Shown piece by piece: positions 7,763 to 16,675 of a DNA stretch of 64,000 nucleotides (the stretch's first letter is position 1; each line of letters begins with the position of its first letter). The stretch comes from Reinekea marinisedimentorum. Lineage in GTDB: Bacteria > Pseudomonadota > Gammaproteobacteria > Pseudomonadales > Natronospirillaceae. The notes beneath the pieces were generated by a model, which was not told the DNA's origin, made no database searches, and saw only the letters and a list, made by a program, of their open reading frames with translations. A program made the translations under genes and the position numbers. Location of the stretch: NCBI RefSeq assembly GCF_004341165.1, contig NZ_SLZR01000001.1, positions 1 through 64,000 on the forward strand, in the 5' to 3' direction.

Positions 7763-8640
7763 TCAGCCCGATCAGTCAACACAAAATCGTAGATGGATTT
7801 CAGGTTCTGGTAGTCGTCCGCATTCAGTTCATCAAACTGGTAAGATTTTTCATACGCTTTTAACACCGGGTGCTCACCCTCTGCGGCCAATGCGTACAAG
7901 GCGGAAATGATCTTCCCGATGTTTTCCTCACCCAGCTGTTGAGAGAACAATTCAACGGCACGCGGGTAATCCGGTGATTGCCAAAAGCGTTTCAGGTGAG
8001 CGGCCTGCGGCTGCTGTAAATAGCCCTCGTCTTCCACATCGGTACTGCTGAAGATAGCGCTGTCGGTCAAACCGCGGGAAAGCCAGGCCCAGCTGTTCTC
8101 CTCATCGCTACTGAAAACAATATTAACGTGATCTGCCGATTTGGTATCTCTCAGGCCACTGAGAAAGTTAATCGGCAAGCCCTGCTCACGCAATTGACGG
8201 TAAACCAGAAAGTAACCACTAAAGCTGCCATTATCTTCCGCGGTGATACTTTTACCCAGCAAGTCCGCCCAGTCGTTTATCTGGTCATTACTGAGCAGTA
8301 CCGATCCATAACTGGCCACGCCCTTTTTATGGCGGCGCAGATAGGCCTTCATATCGCTTTCCGAGTGAATCAAGGCTGCGGCATAGGCGGATTCTGACAC
8401 CCAATGCACCTTGCCGGCCTTGACCTCTGCCAGCAGAGCATCAAGGTTTGGCATCACCTTAACCTCAACCCGATCGAACTGACTAAGCCCGGCCTGCTCG
8501 ATCACCGTTTCAGCAACCGGCTTGAGTGAGTCGACGACCTTTTTGGTATTGTTTCCAACACGGGCAACAACAAAGGGTTCTGCCCAGGCAGAAGAAAAGA
8601 ATATCCATAGCACAACTAAAGAAATGAATCGTATCAACAC
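7759..8640 (-). CDS. PhnD-like periplasmic substrate-binding protein
   Basis: A 293-aa periplasmic protein with a signal peptide (VVLWIFFSSAWAEP, cleavage after AWA). The body fits the PhnD/SsuA/transferrin-type solute-binding fold: HWVSESAYAAALIHSES, YGSVLLSNDQINDWADLLGK, then EDNGSFSGYFLVYRQLRE. There is no ABC permease or ATPase beside it. The only partner is the diguanylate cyclase, which overlaps it by 4 bp. A signal-sensing rather than transport role is therefore inferred. PhnD-type proteins paired with GGDEF proteins occur in other proteobacteria (family knowledge). The ligand is unknown; phosphonate-like anions are only a family guess. Confidence 0.8.
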   Translation of the reverse strand: MLIRFISLVVLWIFFSSAWAEPFVVARVGNNTKKVVDSLKPVAETVIEQAGLSQFDRVEVKVMPNLDALLAEVKAGKVHWVSESAYAAALIHSESDMKAYLRRHKKGVASYGSVLLSNDQINDWADLLGKSITAEDNGSFSGYFLVYRQLREQGLPINFLSGLRDTKSADHVNIVFSSDEENSWAWLSRGLTDSAIFSSTDVEDEGYLQQPQAAHLKRFWQSPDYPRAVELFSQQLGEENIGKIISALYALAAEGEHPVLKAYEKSYQFDELNADDYQNLKSIYDFVLTDRAE

Positions 8641-8928
8641 GCTTGTCTCTGCTTCTTAATCTTAGAGTGATAAAAAAAATATAGCAGTGAAAACCCACTA
8701 AAACGATTGGTAAAGTTAATTCGTACATAGTTCAAATTCGATTAGCTGCTGCAATCCACGATAAAACGGTCGGTTGCACCGGCAGATTTAGCATTTAACA
8801 ACTAAACTCCCCGAAAACAGCAGTGCTTTGTTTTCGTTTGCTGTGCAAACCGATTGCACGGCCCGCCTAAAGCTTGCTGTTGAATTGTCGATAACAATAA
8901 AAATACCAATGCACAGAGGATGTCCAAC

Positions 8929-10602
8929 ATGTTCAAATCTTTAAAAGTACAAATGTTTGCTCTGGCATTAATTCCATTTGTCATTATTTCTATCACCAGC
9001 CTGTTTATTCAAAGCTATGCACTGAATAAATTTGATGACAGCGTCTCCAGCCTGACCGAGAAAAACCTGCTCGAAGCCAACAAGGTTCGCTTAAAATCCA
9101 TTATGGAAAGCGTTGAATCGTTGTTAGAGCCTTATACCGCAAAACCCGGTAAAGAAGGTATGGAAGATGCTCTGAATATGCTTAAGGGCTTTGCCTTTGA
9201 TGGCGGCAGCGGTTACCTCTTCGGTTACGATGGCAAAGGGAACCGGTTACTGCTGGGCACCTCTGACACCGGTATTGGCACCAACTATTGGAACCTGAAA
9301 GACACCAAGGGCAACTTCCTGGTCCAGGACCTGATGAGAGAAGGCAAGGCCGGCGGCGGCTACGTTACATACTGGTTCCCAAAACCCGGGTCGAATGTCT
9401 CCGAGCCGAAATACGGCTACGCCATTTATGTTCCTCAGTGGGATTTAATGCTCGGTACCGGTTTTTACATTGACGGGCTGGAAGAGAGCCTCGCTGAAAT
9501 CAATAGCAAAGCCGTGGAAGCCAAGAAGCACGCAGGAACAATTTCCTCCATTGTTACGTTGCTTATTGCAGCCGTTATCGTTGTGGCACTGATACTGTTC
9601 ATCCGCATGATCAGCAGCAGCCTGAATAACTTTAAACAGTCGGTTCAGGCATTGGCCAGTGGTGAGGGTGACCTGACCAAGACCATTGCGCCCAGCTTTA
9701 TCACCGAACTGAACGAAATTGCCAACGACTTCAACACCTTCCTGGCGTCTATGGCCGGCGACATTCGGGCGCTGATCAGTTCCAGTGATTTGCTGAGCAG
9801 GCTGGCCAACGATTCAATGGAGCGGCAACAGCATCAGGTTGAATCGACCGAGCAGCAGAAGCAGGAAACCATTCAAACGGCCACCGCGGTTGAAGAGATG
9901 GTTGCCACGGCCAGCGAAATAGCCAACAGCGCCGAGGTGACTCGCGGCGCAACGGAAGATACCGAATCTGAAATCACCAACGTACTTACCCAAGTGCATC
10001 ATTCCGGCGAAAATCTGGATGAACTCAGCGAGCTGCTCATGAACGTGGAAGCCAGTGTTCAGGAGCTGGGCGCCAGTGTTGATTCCATCAACGAGGTGCT
10101 CAGTGTGATTCAGGGGATTTCTGAACAAACCAACCTGCTGGCGCTCAATGCTGCCATCGAGGCCGCCCGCGCCGGTGAACAAGGCCGCGGCTTTGCCGTG
10201 GTGGCCGACGAGGTGCGCTCACTGGCGCAACGCTCACAACAGAGTACCATCGAGATTGGCGAAATTCTGGAGAAGCTACAGAGCAGTGCCGGCCGCACCG
10301 CACGCGACATGAAGCTCTCGACAGACAAGCGACAGACAGTGGTCGACTCTATGAACAACATCCGTGAGTTGATCGATTCGGCGACGGTATCCATTAAGAA
10401 GCTGACAGAAATGAACGTTCAGGTCGCCACGGCGGCGACCGAGCAATCGGCTGTTGCCGGTGAGATTTCCGGCTCAGTCAGTGGCATTGCCAACCTGGCT
10501 GAAGACATTGGCCTGAGCGCGACCCAATCTAAAGAGAAGTTTGAAGAGCTGCACCAGATTGCCGGCCAGCTAAACGCCATTTCCGCCAAGTTCACCGTTT
10601 AA
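8929..10602 (+). CDS. Methyl-accepting chemotaxis protein, single-Cache type
   Basis: A 557-aa chemoreceptor. It has a membrane segment at about 8-30, a periplasmic single-Cache domain ([18 protein letters not shown], then [14 protein letters not shown]), a second membrane segment at about 205-225, HAMP (about 228-280), and a signalling coiled coil with the highly conserved tip [20 protein letters not shown]. There is no C-terminal pentapeptide tether for CheR/CheB. The ATG at 8929 is preferred over 8920, because the AGAGGA ribosome-binding site would abut the earlier ATG but sits 8 nt from the later one. Cache receptors often bind small carboxylates or amino acids; the ligand is not known. 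The gene is monocistronic, with its own terminator. Confidence 0.93.
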   Translation: MFKSLKVQMFALALIPFVIISITSLFIQSYALNKFDDSVSSLTEKNLLEANKVRLKSIMESVESLLEPYTAKPGKEGMEDALNMLKGFAFDGGSGYLFGYDGKGNRLLLGTSDTGIGTNYWNLKDTKGNFLVQDLMREGKAGGGYVTYWFPKPGSNVSEPKYGYAIYVPQWDLMLGTGFYIDGLEESLAEINSKAVEAKKHAGTISSIVTLLIAAVIVVALILFIRMISSSLNNFKQSVQALASGEGDLTKTIAPSFITELNEIANDFNTFLASMAGDIRALISSSDLLSRLANDSMERQQHQVESTEQQKQETIQTATAVEEMVATASEIANSAEVTRGATEDTESEITNVLTQVHHSGENLDELSELLMNVEASVQELGASVDSINEVLSVIQGISEQTNLLALNAAIEAARAGEQGRGFAVVADEVRSLAQRSQQSTIEIGEILEKLQSSAGRTARDMKLSTDKRQTVVDSMNNIRELIDSATVSIKKLTEMNVQVATAATEQSAVAGEISGSVSGIANLAEDIGLSATQSKEKFEELHQIAGQLNAISAKFTV

Positions 10603-10620
10603 AGACAGCGATCAGGCAAC

Positions 10621-10646
10621 AGGCCACAGCGTTGTGGCCTTTTTTA
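10621..10646 (+). terminator. Rho-independent terminator of the chemoreceptor gene
   Basis: A perfect 8-bp stem (AGGCCACA/TGTGGCCT) with a 4-nt loop is followed by TTTTTT. It begins 19 nt after the chemoreceptor stop codon. Confidence 0.85.
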
Positions 10647-10669
10647 TGCCCGCCGTAGCAACCCTAAAC

Positions 10670-10688
10670 GTTAGACTATACTCCTAAC
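10670..10688 (+). promoter_or_regulatory. MerR-type promoter dyad upstream of zntR-like gene
   Basis: GTTAG and CTAAC frame a 9-nt centre (ACTATACTC), giving a 19-bp dyad 28 nt before the start codon. MerR proteins bind dyads of this size inside promoter spacers, so it is a candidate autoregulatory site. No canonical -35 box was recognised. Confidence 0.45.
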
Positions 10689-10716
10689 TTCTTTGATCGA
10701 GACTGAGGATCCTGCA

Positions 10717-11130
10717 ATGAAAATCGGGCAACTGGCCAAGCTTTCCGGTCTTTCGGTGCACACACTGCGCTATTACGAAAAGTCCGGCTTGCTCAAGGCT
10801 TCCGGGCGCAGCAGTGGGAACTACCGCATTTACAGCCAGGACGATTTAGCCACCGCGCAATTTATCAGACGGGCGCGCAATATTGGCTTCAGCCTGGAAG
10901 ATGTTGCCGAGTTCCTCTCTATCCGGGCCGACCTTTCCGGCCACCAGTGCGGCGATGCCAAGGCACTGGCCGATCAGAAAATTACCGAAGTGGAAGCAAA
11001 AATTGCCGAACTGCAGCAGGTGCTGGCAGCACTGCACCGGCTTTCCGATGCCTGCTGCGGCGGCAGTAAGAGCGCGATTCACTGCACCATCATGGAAGCC
11101 CTGGATGGCACCGACGCGCTCACTCCCTAA
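10717..11130 (+). CDS. zntR: ZntR-like MerR family metal regulator
   Basis: A 137-aa MerR regulator. The N-terminal helix-turn-helix reads MKIGQLAKLSGLSVHTLRYY, and a long dimerisation helix spans about 80-115. The metal-site residues match ZntR: a Cys in GHQCGDAKAL, a Cys pair in DACCGG and a Cys eight residues on in AIHC, the pattern that binds two Zn(II) in E. coli ZntR. It most likely activates a zinc exporter gene located elsewhere; none is adjacent. The start at 10717 is the canonical family N-terminus. Confidence 0.88.
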   Translation: MKIGQLAKLSGLSVHTLRYYEKSGLLKASGRSSGNYRIYSQDDLATAQFIRRARNIGFSLEDVAEFLSIRADLSGHQCGDAKALADQKITEVEAKIAELQQVLAALHRLSDACCGGSKSAIHCTIMEALDGTDALTP

Positions 11131-11138
11131 GGCCCGGG

Positions 11139-11630
11139 TTACAGAGCCAGGCGCATCTCCTGCCAGCTGAGGCCGCCGTGGTCAGAATCGGACGGGCCCA
11201 AATCCTGATAACCGAAACTCTGGTAGAAGCCAATCAGCCCCGTCTGGCAAATCAGATAGATAGACGCCTTCTGCATGTGCTTCATGCGGCGAATGTACTC
11301 GTGCATCAGCTGCTGTGCATAACCACGGCGCTGAAACGCCGGGTCTACCACTACCGACATAATCACAATGTGGCGGCCTGCCGGGTCATGGCCGATCAGT
11401 TCTTTGAATTCTTCATCTGACAGCTGCACGCTGTCGGTCGCGCCGCCATTGATAAAGCCAGCCACCTCGCCAGCCTGCTCCAGAACAATAAAGCCCTGTG
11501 GATAAGTTTCTATACGTTTGGCTATTTTCTCACGACTGGCGGCCTCATCACCGCCGTAGCCCAGGGTTTCAATTTCAAAACAACGATCCAGGTCAGCCAT
11601 GGTGACCGGGCGAATTTGCACTTCCTGCAT
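11139..11630 (-). CDS. GNAT family N-acetyltransferase
   Basis: A 163-aa acetyltransferase. The acetyl-CoA pyrophosphate loop is visible as PAFQRRGYAQQL, after the strand HIVIMSVVVD, and the C-terminal part has YQSFGYQDLG. The gene lies 18 nt after the MBL-fold gene on the same strand, so it is probably its operon partner. The acceptor substrate is unknown. Confidence 0.88.
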   Translation of the reverse strand: MQEVQIRPVTMADLDRCFEIETLGYGGDEAASREKIAKRIETYPQGFIVLEQAGEVAGFINGGATDSVQLSDEEFKELIGHDPAGRHIVIMSVVVDPAFQRRGYAQQLMHEYIRRMKHMQKASIYLICQTGLIGFYQSFGYQDLGPSDSDHGGLSWQEMRLAL

Positions 11631-11648
11631 TCGGGTTCCTGCTTATAT

Positions 11649-12995
11649 TTACGATTGATTAATGGCAATGCGACCGATGGTCACCTGTTGCGGGCGAACA
11701 CCGACAGGCTCATTGAGAATAAAGATATCGCCATCCTTGCCGGTCAGTTGCCGCTGCACGCCCGCCCTTCTGGCAATGGAGGCATTCGCCAGTAAGTGCT
11801 CACGCTCACCATGCACCGGTACCGCAACCTTCGGCTTCACCCATTCATAAAGCTTGGCAAGCTCATCGGCGCAGGGGTGGCCGGAGGCATGAATCAGCCA
11901 TTCAGAATCTGCCGACTCAATCACCCTGATCTCTTTACGCTTCAGCTGCTCCACCAGCCGTTGCACCGGCTGTTCATTGCCAGGAATCACCATGGAGCTG
12001 AATATAACGGTATCGCCGGCGCTGATTTCAAAGTCGTAAAACCGGTCATTGGCCAGGCGGTTCAGCGCCGTTCGCGGCTCGCCCTGACTGCCGGTTGCCA
12101 CCGCCAGAACCTCTTCCGGCAACAGGTATGAAAGATGGCTGGAATCCGCCAGTGTCAGATCTTCCGGCCATAAGCCGGCCCGCCGCGCGGTTCGATACAT
12201 GGTCTGCATGGAGCGGCCCAACAGCGCCATATAGCGCCCGGTTTGCTGAGCAATGCGGCCCAGCGTAATCAGCCGCGCAATATTACTGCCAAAGCAGCTG
12301 ACAACAACTCTGCCCTTTGCCTGCTGAATATGATTCAACAAGCCTTCGTAGCAATCGCCTTCCGATTCTGAGTGCCCCGGCTTCACAGCATTGGTGGAAT
12401 CACACACCATGGCAGTGATGTTCTCCTGCGCCAGTTCTTTAAACTGATCGGCATTGAACGGGTCACCCACCACCGGGTCGGGATCAATCTTCCAGTCTGC
12501 GGTATGCAGCACATTGGCGGCTGGGGTGCGGATAACAATGGAGTGTGAATCGGGAATGGAGTGCGTCACCGGCAGCCATTCAACACAGAAGCAGCCCATC
12601 TCCACCCGGCTGCCCGAAGGCACGACCGTTAGCGGCACCTTACTGAGCAAGCCTTCACTGTTGAGCTTGTTGGTCAGTATCTCTGCTGTGAATGCCGTGG
12701 TGTACACCGGGCACTGCAGTCGTGGCCAAAGTTGTGCAACGGCACCGATGTGGTCTTCATGGCCATGGGTGATCACCATGCCTGCCAGCTGTTCTTTGCG
12801 ATCTGCAATAAACTGAGGGTTGGCGGCCACCAGCTCGTGCAGCTGCTTACTGTCGGGCGTCAACGGTTCGTTAAAGGTCATGCCACAGTCGACAATCAGC
12901 CACTGGCCGTTGTGGCCGTATAGGTTCAGGTTCATACCGATCTCACCGGTGCCACCTAAAGGAATAAACCAAAAGTCCTTCTCACCCGGCGTCAA
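11649..12995 (-). CDS. RNase J-like metallo-beta-lactamase fold protein
   Basis: A 448-aa member of the RNase J-type beta-CASP MBL group. The metal motif is HGHEDHIGA (about residues 76-84), preceded by PLGGTGEIGMN and followed by VTHSIPDSHS, HTADWKID and the beta-CASP stretch SSMVIPGNE. A histidine motif near the C-terminus (IHASGHPCADEL) completes the set. True RNase J is about 550 aa and ends in a dimerisation domain missing here. This shorter form is common in gammaproteobacteria that use RNase E, and its role is unclear. The listed start is a TTG at 12995, far from the GGGAG ribosome-binding site at about 13012-13016. An in-frame ATT at 13004 is spaced better. Confidence 0.8.
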   Translation of the reverse strand: MTPGEKDFWFIPLGGTGEIGMNLNLYGHNGQWLIVDCGMTFNEPLTPDSKQLHELVAANPQFIADRKEQLAGMVITHGHEDHIGAVAQLWPRLQCPVYTTAFTAEILTNKLNSEGLLSKVPLTVVPSGSRVEMGCFCVEWLPVTHSIPDSHSIVIRTPAANVLHTADWKIDPDPVVGDPFNADQFKELAQENITAMVCDSTNAVKPGHSESEGDCYEGLLNHIQQAKGRVVVSCFGSNIARLITLGRIAQQTGRYMALLGRSMQTMYRTARRAGLWPEDLTLADSSHLSYLLPEEVLAVATGSQGEPRTALNRLANDRFYDFEISAGDTVIFSSMVIPGNEQPVQRLVEQLKRKEIRVIESADSEWLIHASGHPCADELAKLYEWVKPKVAVPVHGEREHLLANASIARRAGVQRQLTGKDGDIFILNEPVGVRPQQVTIGRIAINQS

Positions 12996-13160
12996 AGTTT
13001 TAATGGTTATTCTCCCGTTTACTGAGCCTGAAGCTATTTATAGAGTGCATTTTAGTGAAAAAAACGAATAAATCGCAGCGTTATGCCTGAAAAGCTTCAG
13101 CAAAGTTCCCACTTTAGTGGCAGAACACTGACAGAAGCGTGATCAAATGTTTACTTAAGT

Positions 13161-13176
13161 TGTGATACGCATCACA
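13161..13176. promoter_or_regulatory. CRP-type binding site
   Basis: TGTGA-N6-TCACA is exact, and TTGTGAT-N4-ATCACAA is symmetric over 18 bp. The centre is 47 bp before the PEP-CTERM start codon and about 170 bp before the divergent MBL gene. It is too close to the PEP-CTERM start for a normal class II activator site with a full leader, so it may repress that gene or activate the divergent one. Confidence 0.75.
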
Positions 13177-13215
13177 ATAACGATCGATTAATTATTATCC
13201 AAGAAGGAAGCCACC

Positions 13216-13917
13216 ATGACCAAGCTCGTCAAGGCAGGCGTAATAGCACTGGTTACACTGTTTTCTATTGGCGCACACGCCAACCTGATCACCAATGGCT
13301 CGTTTGAAGCTAATGATGTGGACAGCATTAACAATAACGGCGGTTCCAGCTGGGAAGTGTTCGAGTCCATTGATGGCTGGACAACCTACAGCGGTGCCGG
13401 CATTGAGATTCAGACCAACGACACGCTGAGCAAGCTGGACACGCCCTTTGGCGATCAGTATGTCGAGCTTGATTCTGCCAATGTATTTCGCACCGGTCGC
13501 AACACTAACAGCCTTATGGCTCAAGAAGTGACCGGATTAACAGTCGGCAGCTACTACGAACTGTCTTATTGGTACATGCCTCGTACAAGTACGACTAACG
13601 ATAATGGCATTAACGTGTACTGGTGGGCCGATGGCGATGCGGTCAATAACAGCATCGTTGCAGATGCCGTTGCAAATTCAGTTTTCTATAGTGGCATAGA
13701 CTGGGAAGAGATAACCAGTACACTGCTGGCCACCGCCGAAACCATGTACCTGGGCTTTGGCGCCTTTGGTCGCGACAATGCTGTTGGTGGCCTGATCGAT
13801 AACGTCACGTTGGTGGAAGTACCCGAACCCGCCACCCTGGCTTTATTTGCCATCGGCCTGATCGGCCTCGGTGCCGCGCGGCGCGCCAATCGAAGCGAAG
13901 CTGTAAACACGCCATAG
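13216..13917 (+). CDS. PEP-CTERM sorting domain protein
   Basis: A 233-aa exported protein. The signal peptide (VIALVTLFSIGAHAN) is followed by a beta-rich, Asn/Asp-rich body resembling carbohydrate-binding jelly-roll proteins (LITNGSFEANDV, then DGWTTYSG). The C-terminus is a full PEP-CTERM signal: VPEPATLALF, a hydrophobic helix, then ARRANRS. This is the substrate tag for exosortase, which anchors or releases proteins with extracellular polysaccharide (family knowledge). No exosortase lies in this window. AAGGAAG precedes the ATG. A CRP site lies upstream and a terminator follows. Confidence 0.9.
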   Translation: MTKLVKAGVIALVTLFSIGAHANLITNGSFEANDVDSINNNGGSSWEVFESIDGWTTYSGAGIEIQTNDTLSKLDTPFGDQYVELDSANVFRTGRNTNSLMAQEVTGLTVGSYYELSYWYMPRTSTTNDNGINVYWWADGDAVNNSIVADAVANSVFYSGIDWEEITSTLLATAETMYLGFGAFGRDNAVGGLIDNVTLVEVPEPATLALFAIGLIGLGAARRANRSEAVNTP

Positions 13918-13941
13918 GCTTCACAGGCTAAGTTTTCACAG

Positions 13942-13967
13942 ACACCCGCTTTTTCGCGGGTGTTTTT
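13942..13967 (+). terminator. Rho-independent terminator of the PEP-CTERM gene
   Basis: A perfect 8-bp stem (ACACCCGC/GCGGGTGT) with a 6-nt loop is followed by TTTTT. It lies 25 nt past the stop codon. Confidence 0.88.
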
Positions 13968-14075
13968 GTTTTCAGACCCGGTAAATTTCCCGCCTTAAAC
14001 CTTCAGTTCCGAAAATGGCTAAACTTCACGGCTCAATTCGCTAGACTCCCTGTATCTTTTACCGAGTTGACCTTC

Positions 14076-15440
14076 ATGGAACTGTCTCTGACCGCTGAAC
14101 AATGTCAGGCCGCACGGCTGGCACGCGACCCACGCTTCGATGGCCGCTTCTTTACCGCGGTAAAGACCACCGGCATATTCTGCCGCCCGGTCTGCCCGGC
14201 AGTGGCACCCAAAGAAACCAACGTCGAGTATTTCGCTAACGCCACCCAAGCGCTGCAAGCCGGCTATCGCCCCTGCCTGCGCTGCCGCCCGGAGAGTGCG
14301 CCCGGCTCCCGCGCCTGGTTGGGCACAACCACCAGCTTCCGGCGCGCAGTGCAATTGATCGATGAAGGCGCACTGCAGGAGCAGAGCTTGCCCGATCTGG
14401 CCGAACGGCTGGGCATGACAGACCGGCACCTGCGCAACCTGTTCCGTCAACAGATGGGTTTGTCACCAAAAGCCTATGCCACCCTGAGTCAGCTGCTGTT
14501 TGCTAAGCAACTGCTGCACAACAGCAACCTGAGCATTAGCAACATTGCCTTTGCCGCCGGCTTCAATTCTGTACGCCGCTTCAATGATGCCTTTCACAAA
14601 CATCTGAAGCTAACACCCAGCGCGGTCCGTGATCAGCCGTCAGTATCCGCATCCGCCAATAAGCTGGTGCTGACACTCAAAGAACCCTTTAACTGGCAAC
14701 AGATGCTCACCTTTTACCGGCTGCGCGCGATTGACAAGGTAGAGTCTGTCAGCGATCAAAGCTACGGCCGAAACTTTCGCCTCAACGGCTCTGATGGCTG
14801 GTTTAACGCCACACAGGCAGCAGCCAACAAGCTGGAGATTGAGTTTACCCTCAGTGATATCCGCCAGCTGAAATCCGTTGTCGCCAACATTCGTCGCATG
14901 TTCGATCTGGATGCAGACACCCAGCAGATTGAAGAGCAACTGAACACCAGCGCCCTGGCCGGCCGGCTCACCACGGGGCTGCGCATTCCCGGTGTCTGGT
15001 CACCGTGGGAGGCCGGCGTCCGCGCCATTCTTGGTCAGCAGGTCTCGGTCAAAGCCGCAATTACCCACTTAAACCGACTGGTAGAGAGCCTGAACAGCCA
15101 TCAGCGTGAAGACTGGCAGTTCCCAAGCGCCGAACAGATAGCCCAGGCCGATCTCTCCGTTCTGCGTATGCCCGATAACCGAAGACAAACGCTGCACCGA
15201 TTTGCATGCTATGTTGCCGAACACGGCGATCACCAGCCGGAAGACTGGCTGCAGCTTAAGGGCGTCGGCCCATGGACAGTCAACTACGCCCGGCTCAGAG
15301 GTTTATCGGAACCGGACTGTTTTCTATCAACCGATCTGATCGTTAAGAAGGCGTTGTCGGCGTTAGGCGCTGAGCCACACACCCGTTTTTCCCCGTGGGG
15401 AAGCTACGCCACCTTTCATTGCTGGAATTTAGCCCTATGA
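14076..15440 (+). CDS. Ada-AlkA fusion: methyl-sensor regulator joined to 3-methyladenine DNA glycosylase
   Basis: A 454-aa alkylation-damage protein in three parts. Residues 15-75 are the Ada metal-binding domain with four zinc Cys (Cys36 and Cys40 in FCRPVCP, Cys67 and Cys70 in CLRCRPE). By homology the first Cys takes methyl groups from DNA phosphotriesters. Residues 85-190 are an AraC-type helix-turn-helix ([20 protein letters not shown]). The rest is AlkA: an N-terminal domain, then HhH-GPD with [17 protein letters not shown] and the catalytic Asp in [10 protein letters not shown]. So one protein senses damage, probably activates its own operon, and excises alkylated bases. The ATG at 14076 is preferred to a TTG at 14067. 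The ogt gene overlaps its stop codon by 4 bp. Confidence 0.9.
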   Translation: MELSLTAEQCQAARLARDPRFDGRFFTAVKTTGIFCRPVCPAVAPKETNVEYFANATQALQAGYRPCLRCRPESAPGSRAWLGTTTSFRRAVQLIDEGALQEQSLPDLAERLGMTDRHLRNLFRQQMGLSPKAYATLSQLLFAKQLLHNSNLSISNIAFAAGFNSVRRFNDAFHKHLKLTPSAVRDQPSVSASANKLVLTLKEPFNWQQMLTFYRLRAIDKVESVSDQSYGRNFRLNGSDGWFNATQAAANKLEIEFTLSDIRQLKSVVANIRRMFDLDADTQQIEEQLNTSALAGRLTTGLRIPGVWSPWEAGVRAILGQQVSVKAAITHLNRLVESLNSHQREDWQFPSAEQIAQADLSVLRMPDNRRQTLHRFACYVAEHGDHQPEDWLQLKGVGPWTVNYARLRGLSEPDCFLSTDLIVKKALSALGAEPHTRFSPWGSYATFHCWNLAL

Positions 15441-15904
15441 AATACACCACCTGCCCCAGCCCGCTCGGCATCATCACCCTGCAGGCCAACCGCCATAGCC
15501 TGACCGGTGCCTGGTTTGAAACCCAAACGACCCAACCTGCGAATCTGGGGAATGAAGACAGTACGGACCCCGTTCTGCAACTGGCGGTCACTGAGCTAAA
15601 GCAATACTTTGCCGGCACACTGACCCGCTTTACCGTGCCCTGTGCGCCAAGCGGTACGGCATTTCAGCAGAGCGTCTGGCAAGCATTGAGGCAAATCCCC
15701 TTCGGTGAGACACGAAGCTACCAGCAACTGGCCGAAGCCATCGGCAACACCAAAGCGGTGCGGGCGGTGGGCCTGGCTAATGGCAAAAACCCGGTTTCGA
15801 TTATCGTGCCCTGCCACCGGGTGATTGGTAAAAGCGGAAAGCTCACCGGTTACGCCGGCGGTGTTGAGCGCAAAGCCTGGCTACTGAATCACGAAAGCTC
15901 TTAA
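15437..15904 (+). CDS. ogt: O6-methylguanine-DNA methyltransferase
   Basis: A 155-aa suicide enzyme that transfers methyl groups from O6-methylguanine to its own Cys. The acceptor motif [10 protein letters not shown] and the DNA-binding [19 protein letters not shown] are present, and the length is normal for Ogt/AGT. The start ATG overlaps the TGA of the Ada-AlkA gene (ATGA), so the two are translationally coupled. Together they form a compact adaptive-response unit in which regulator, glycosylase and methyltransferase functions sit in two adjacent genes. Confidence 0.93.
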   Translation: MKYTTCPSPLGIITLQANRHSLTGAWFETQTTQPANLGNEDSTDPVLQLAVTELKQYFAGTLTRFTVPCAPSGTAFQQSVWQALRQIPFGETRSYQQLAEAIGNTKAVRAVGLANGKNPVSIIVPCHRVIGKSGKLTGYAGGVERKAWLLNHESS

Positions 15905-15971
15905 GCGAACGAACTATGCTGCTATCGTCCGGTCGAACAAACCAGCTGCACTTTTATGGAGGCTTATCGCT

Positions 15972-16352
15972 ATGGGAAAACTACTCAGGTTCAGCACACT
16001 GATACTCGCCACACTGCTGCTGACTGCATCGCCGGTGTTCGCGGCGGAACAGCAATACCCGGATGTTATCGAGGTTGTCATCATTCCAACCGGCACCAGC
16101 TACACCTTTAACGTCACACTGTCTTCACCCTACGATTCTGCCAGCCGCTATGCCGATGCCTTTCGGGTCATGTCTGCCAATGGCGAGGTTTACGGCGTAC
16201 GTGAGCTACTGCACGACCACGCCTACGAGCAACCCTTCACCCGGGCGTTGCGTCAGGTTGAGATTCCACAAGGGGTCGCCGAAGTTATCGTAGAGGGGCG
16301 TGACCAGAAATACGGCTGGGGCGGCAAGACAGTAACCATCAGCCTGCCCTGA
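15972..16352 (+). CDS. Small exported protein, unknown
   Basis: A 126-aa protein with a clear signal peptide (LILATLLLTASPVFAAEQ, cleavage after VFA). The mature part of about 100 aa is rich in beta-branched residues (VIEVVIIPTGTSYTFNVTLS) and ends in a beta strand (GGKTVTISLP). It has no Cys and no membrane segment, so it is predicted to be a soluble periplasmic beta-sandwich of about 11 kDa. No family was recognised with confidence. It lies 67 nt after ogt and may be a separate unit. Confidence 0.7.
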   Translation: MGKLLRFSTLILATLLLTASPVFAAEQQYPDVIEVVIIPTGTSYTFNVTLSSPYDSASRYADAFRVMSANGEVYGVRELLHDHAYEQPFTRALRQVEIPQGVAEVIVEGRDQKYGWGGKTVTISLP

Positions 16353-16471
16353 CCTGAGCCAGCTGCTGCAACCCACGCCTTACGGTTGTGAAAAAACTCA
16401 TCTTAGTGGCAGCCGTTTCAACTATTCCGTTGATGCCGACGATTGGCTTGTGAATTTGTTTTTCAAACGGG

Positions 16472-16498
16472 CAAAAAAAAGGGCTCCTGTAAGAGCCC
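16472..16498 (-). terminator. Terminator of the feo operon
   Basis: On the minus strand, the stem GGGCTC/GAGCCC with a 6-nt loop is followed by eight T. It lies just past the 49-aa FeoB-associated gene. A-rich sequence on the other side makes it partly bidirectional. Confidence 0.85.
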
Positions 16499-16519
16499 TA
16501 TTATTTTTTAAAGCGTTAG

Positions 16520-16669
16520 TTAATCAGTGTTTTTAGCGGAACTGCAACCGGATCCGCCCATCGAACAACCCACGCATTTTGCGCCCTTGCGTTTTTCATG
16601 AACAATGCGGGCAATGGAAATGGAAACAATTGCGAGTATGACCAGTGAGACAATCAGGTTTCCCATCAT
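16520..16669 (-). CDS. FeoB-associated Cys-rich membrane protein
   Basis: A 49-aa membrane peptide directly after feoB. It has one N-terminal membrane helix (LIVSLVILAIVSISIARIV), a basic stretch (HEKRKGAK) and a Cys-rich tail (CVGCSMGGSGCSS). This is the layout of the FeoB_associated family, thought to help Fe(II) uptake. Its AGGAG ribosome-binding site overlaps the feoB stop codon (TAGGAG), and two ATG codons stand in tandem at 16669 and 16666. It is followed by the operon terminator. The exact role of this family is not settled. Confidence 0.85.
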   Translation of the reverse strand: MMGNLIVSLVILAIVSISIARIVHEKRKGAKCVGCSMGGSGCSSAKNTD

Positions 16670-16675
16670 TTGCTC

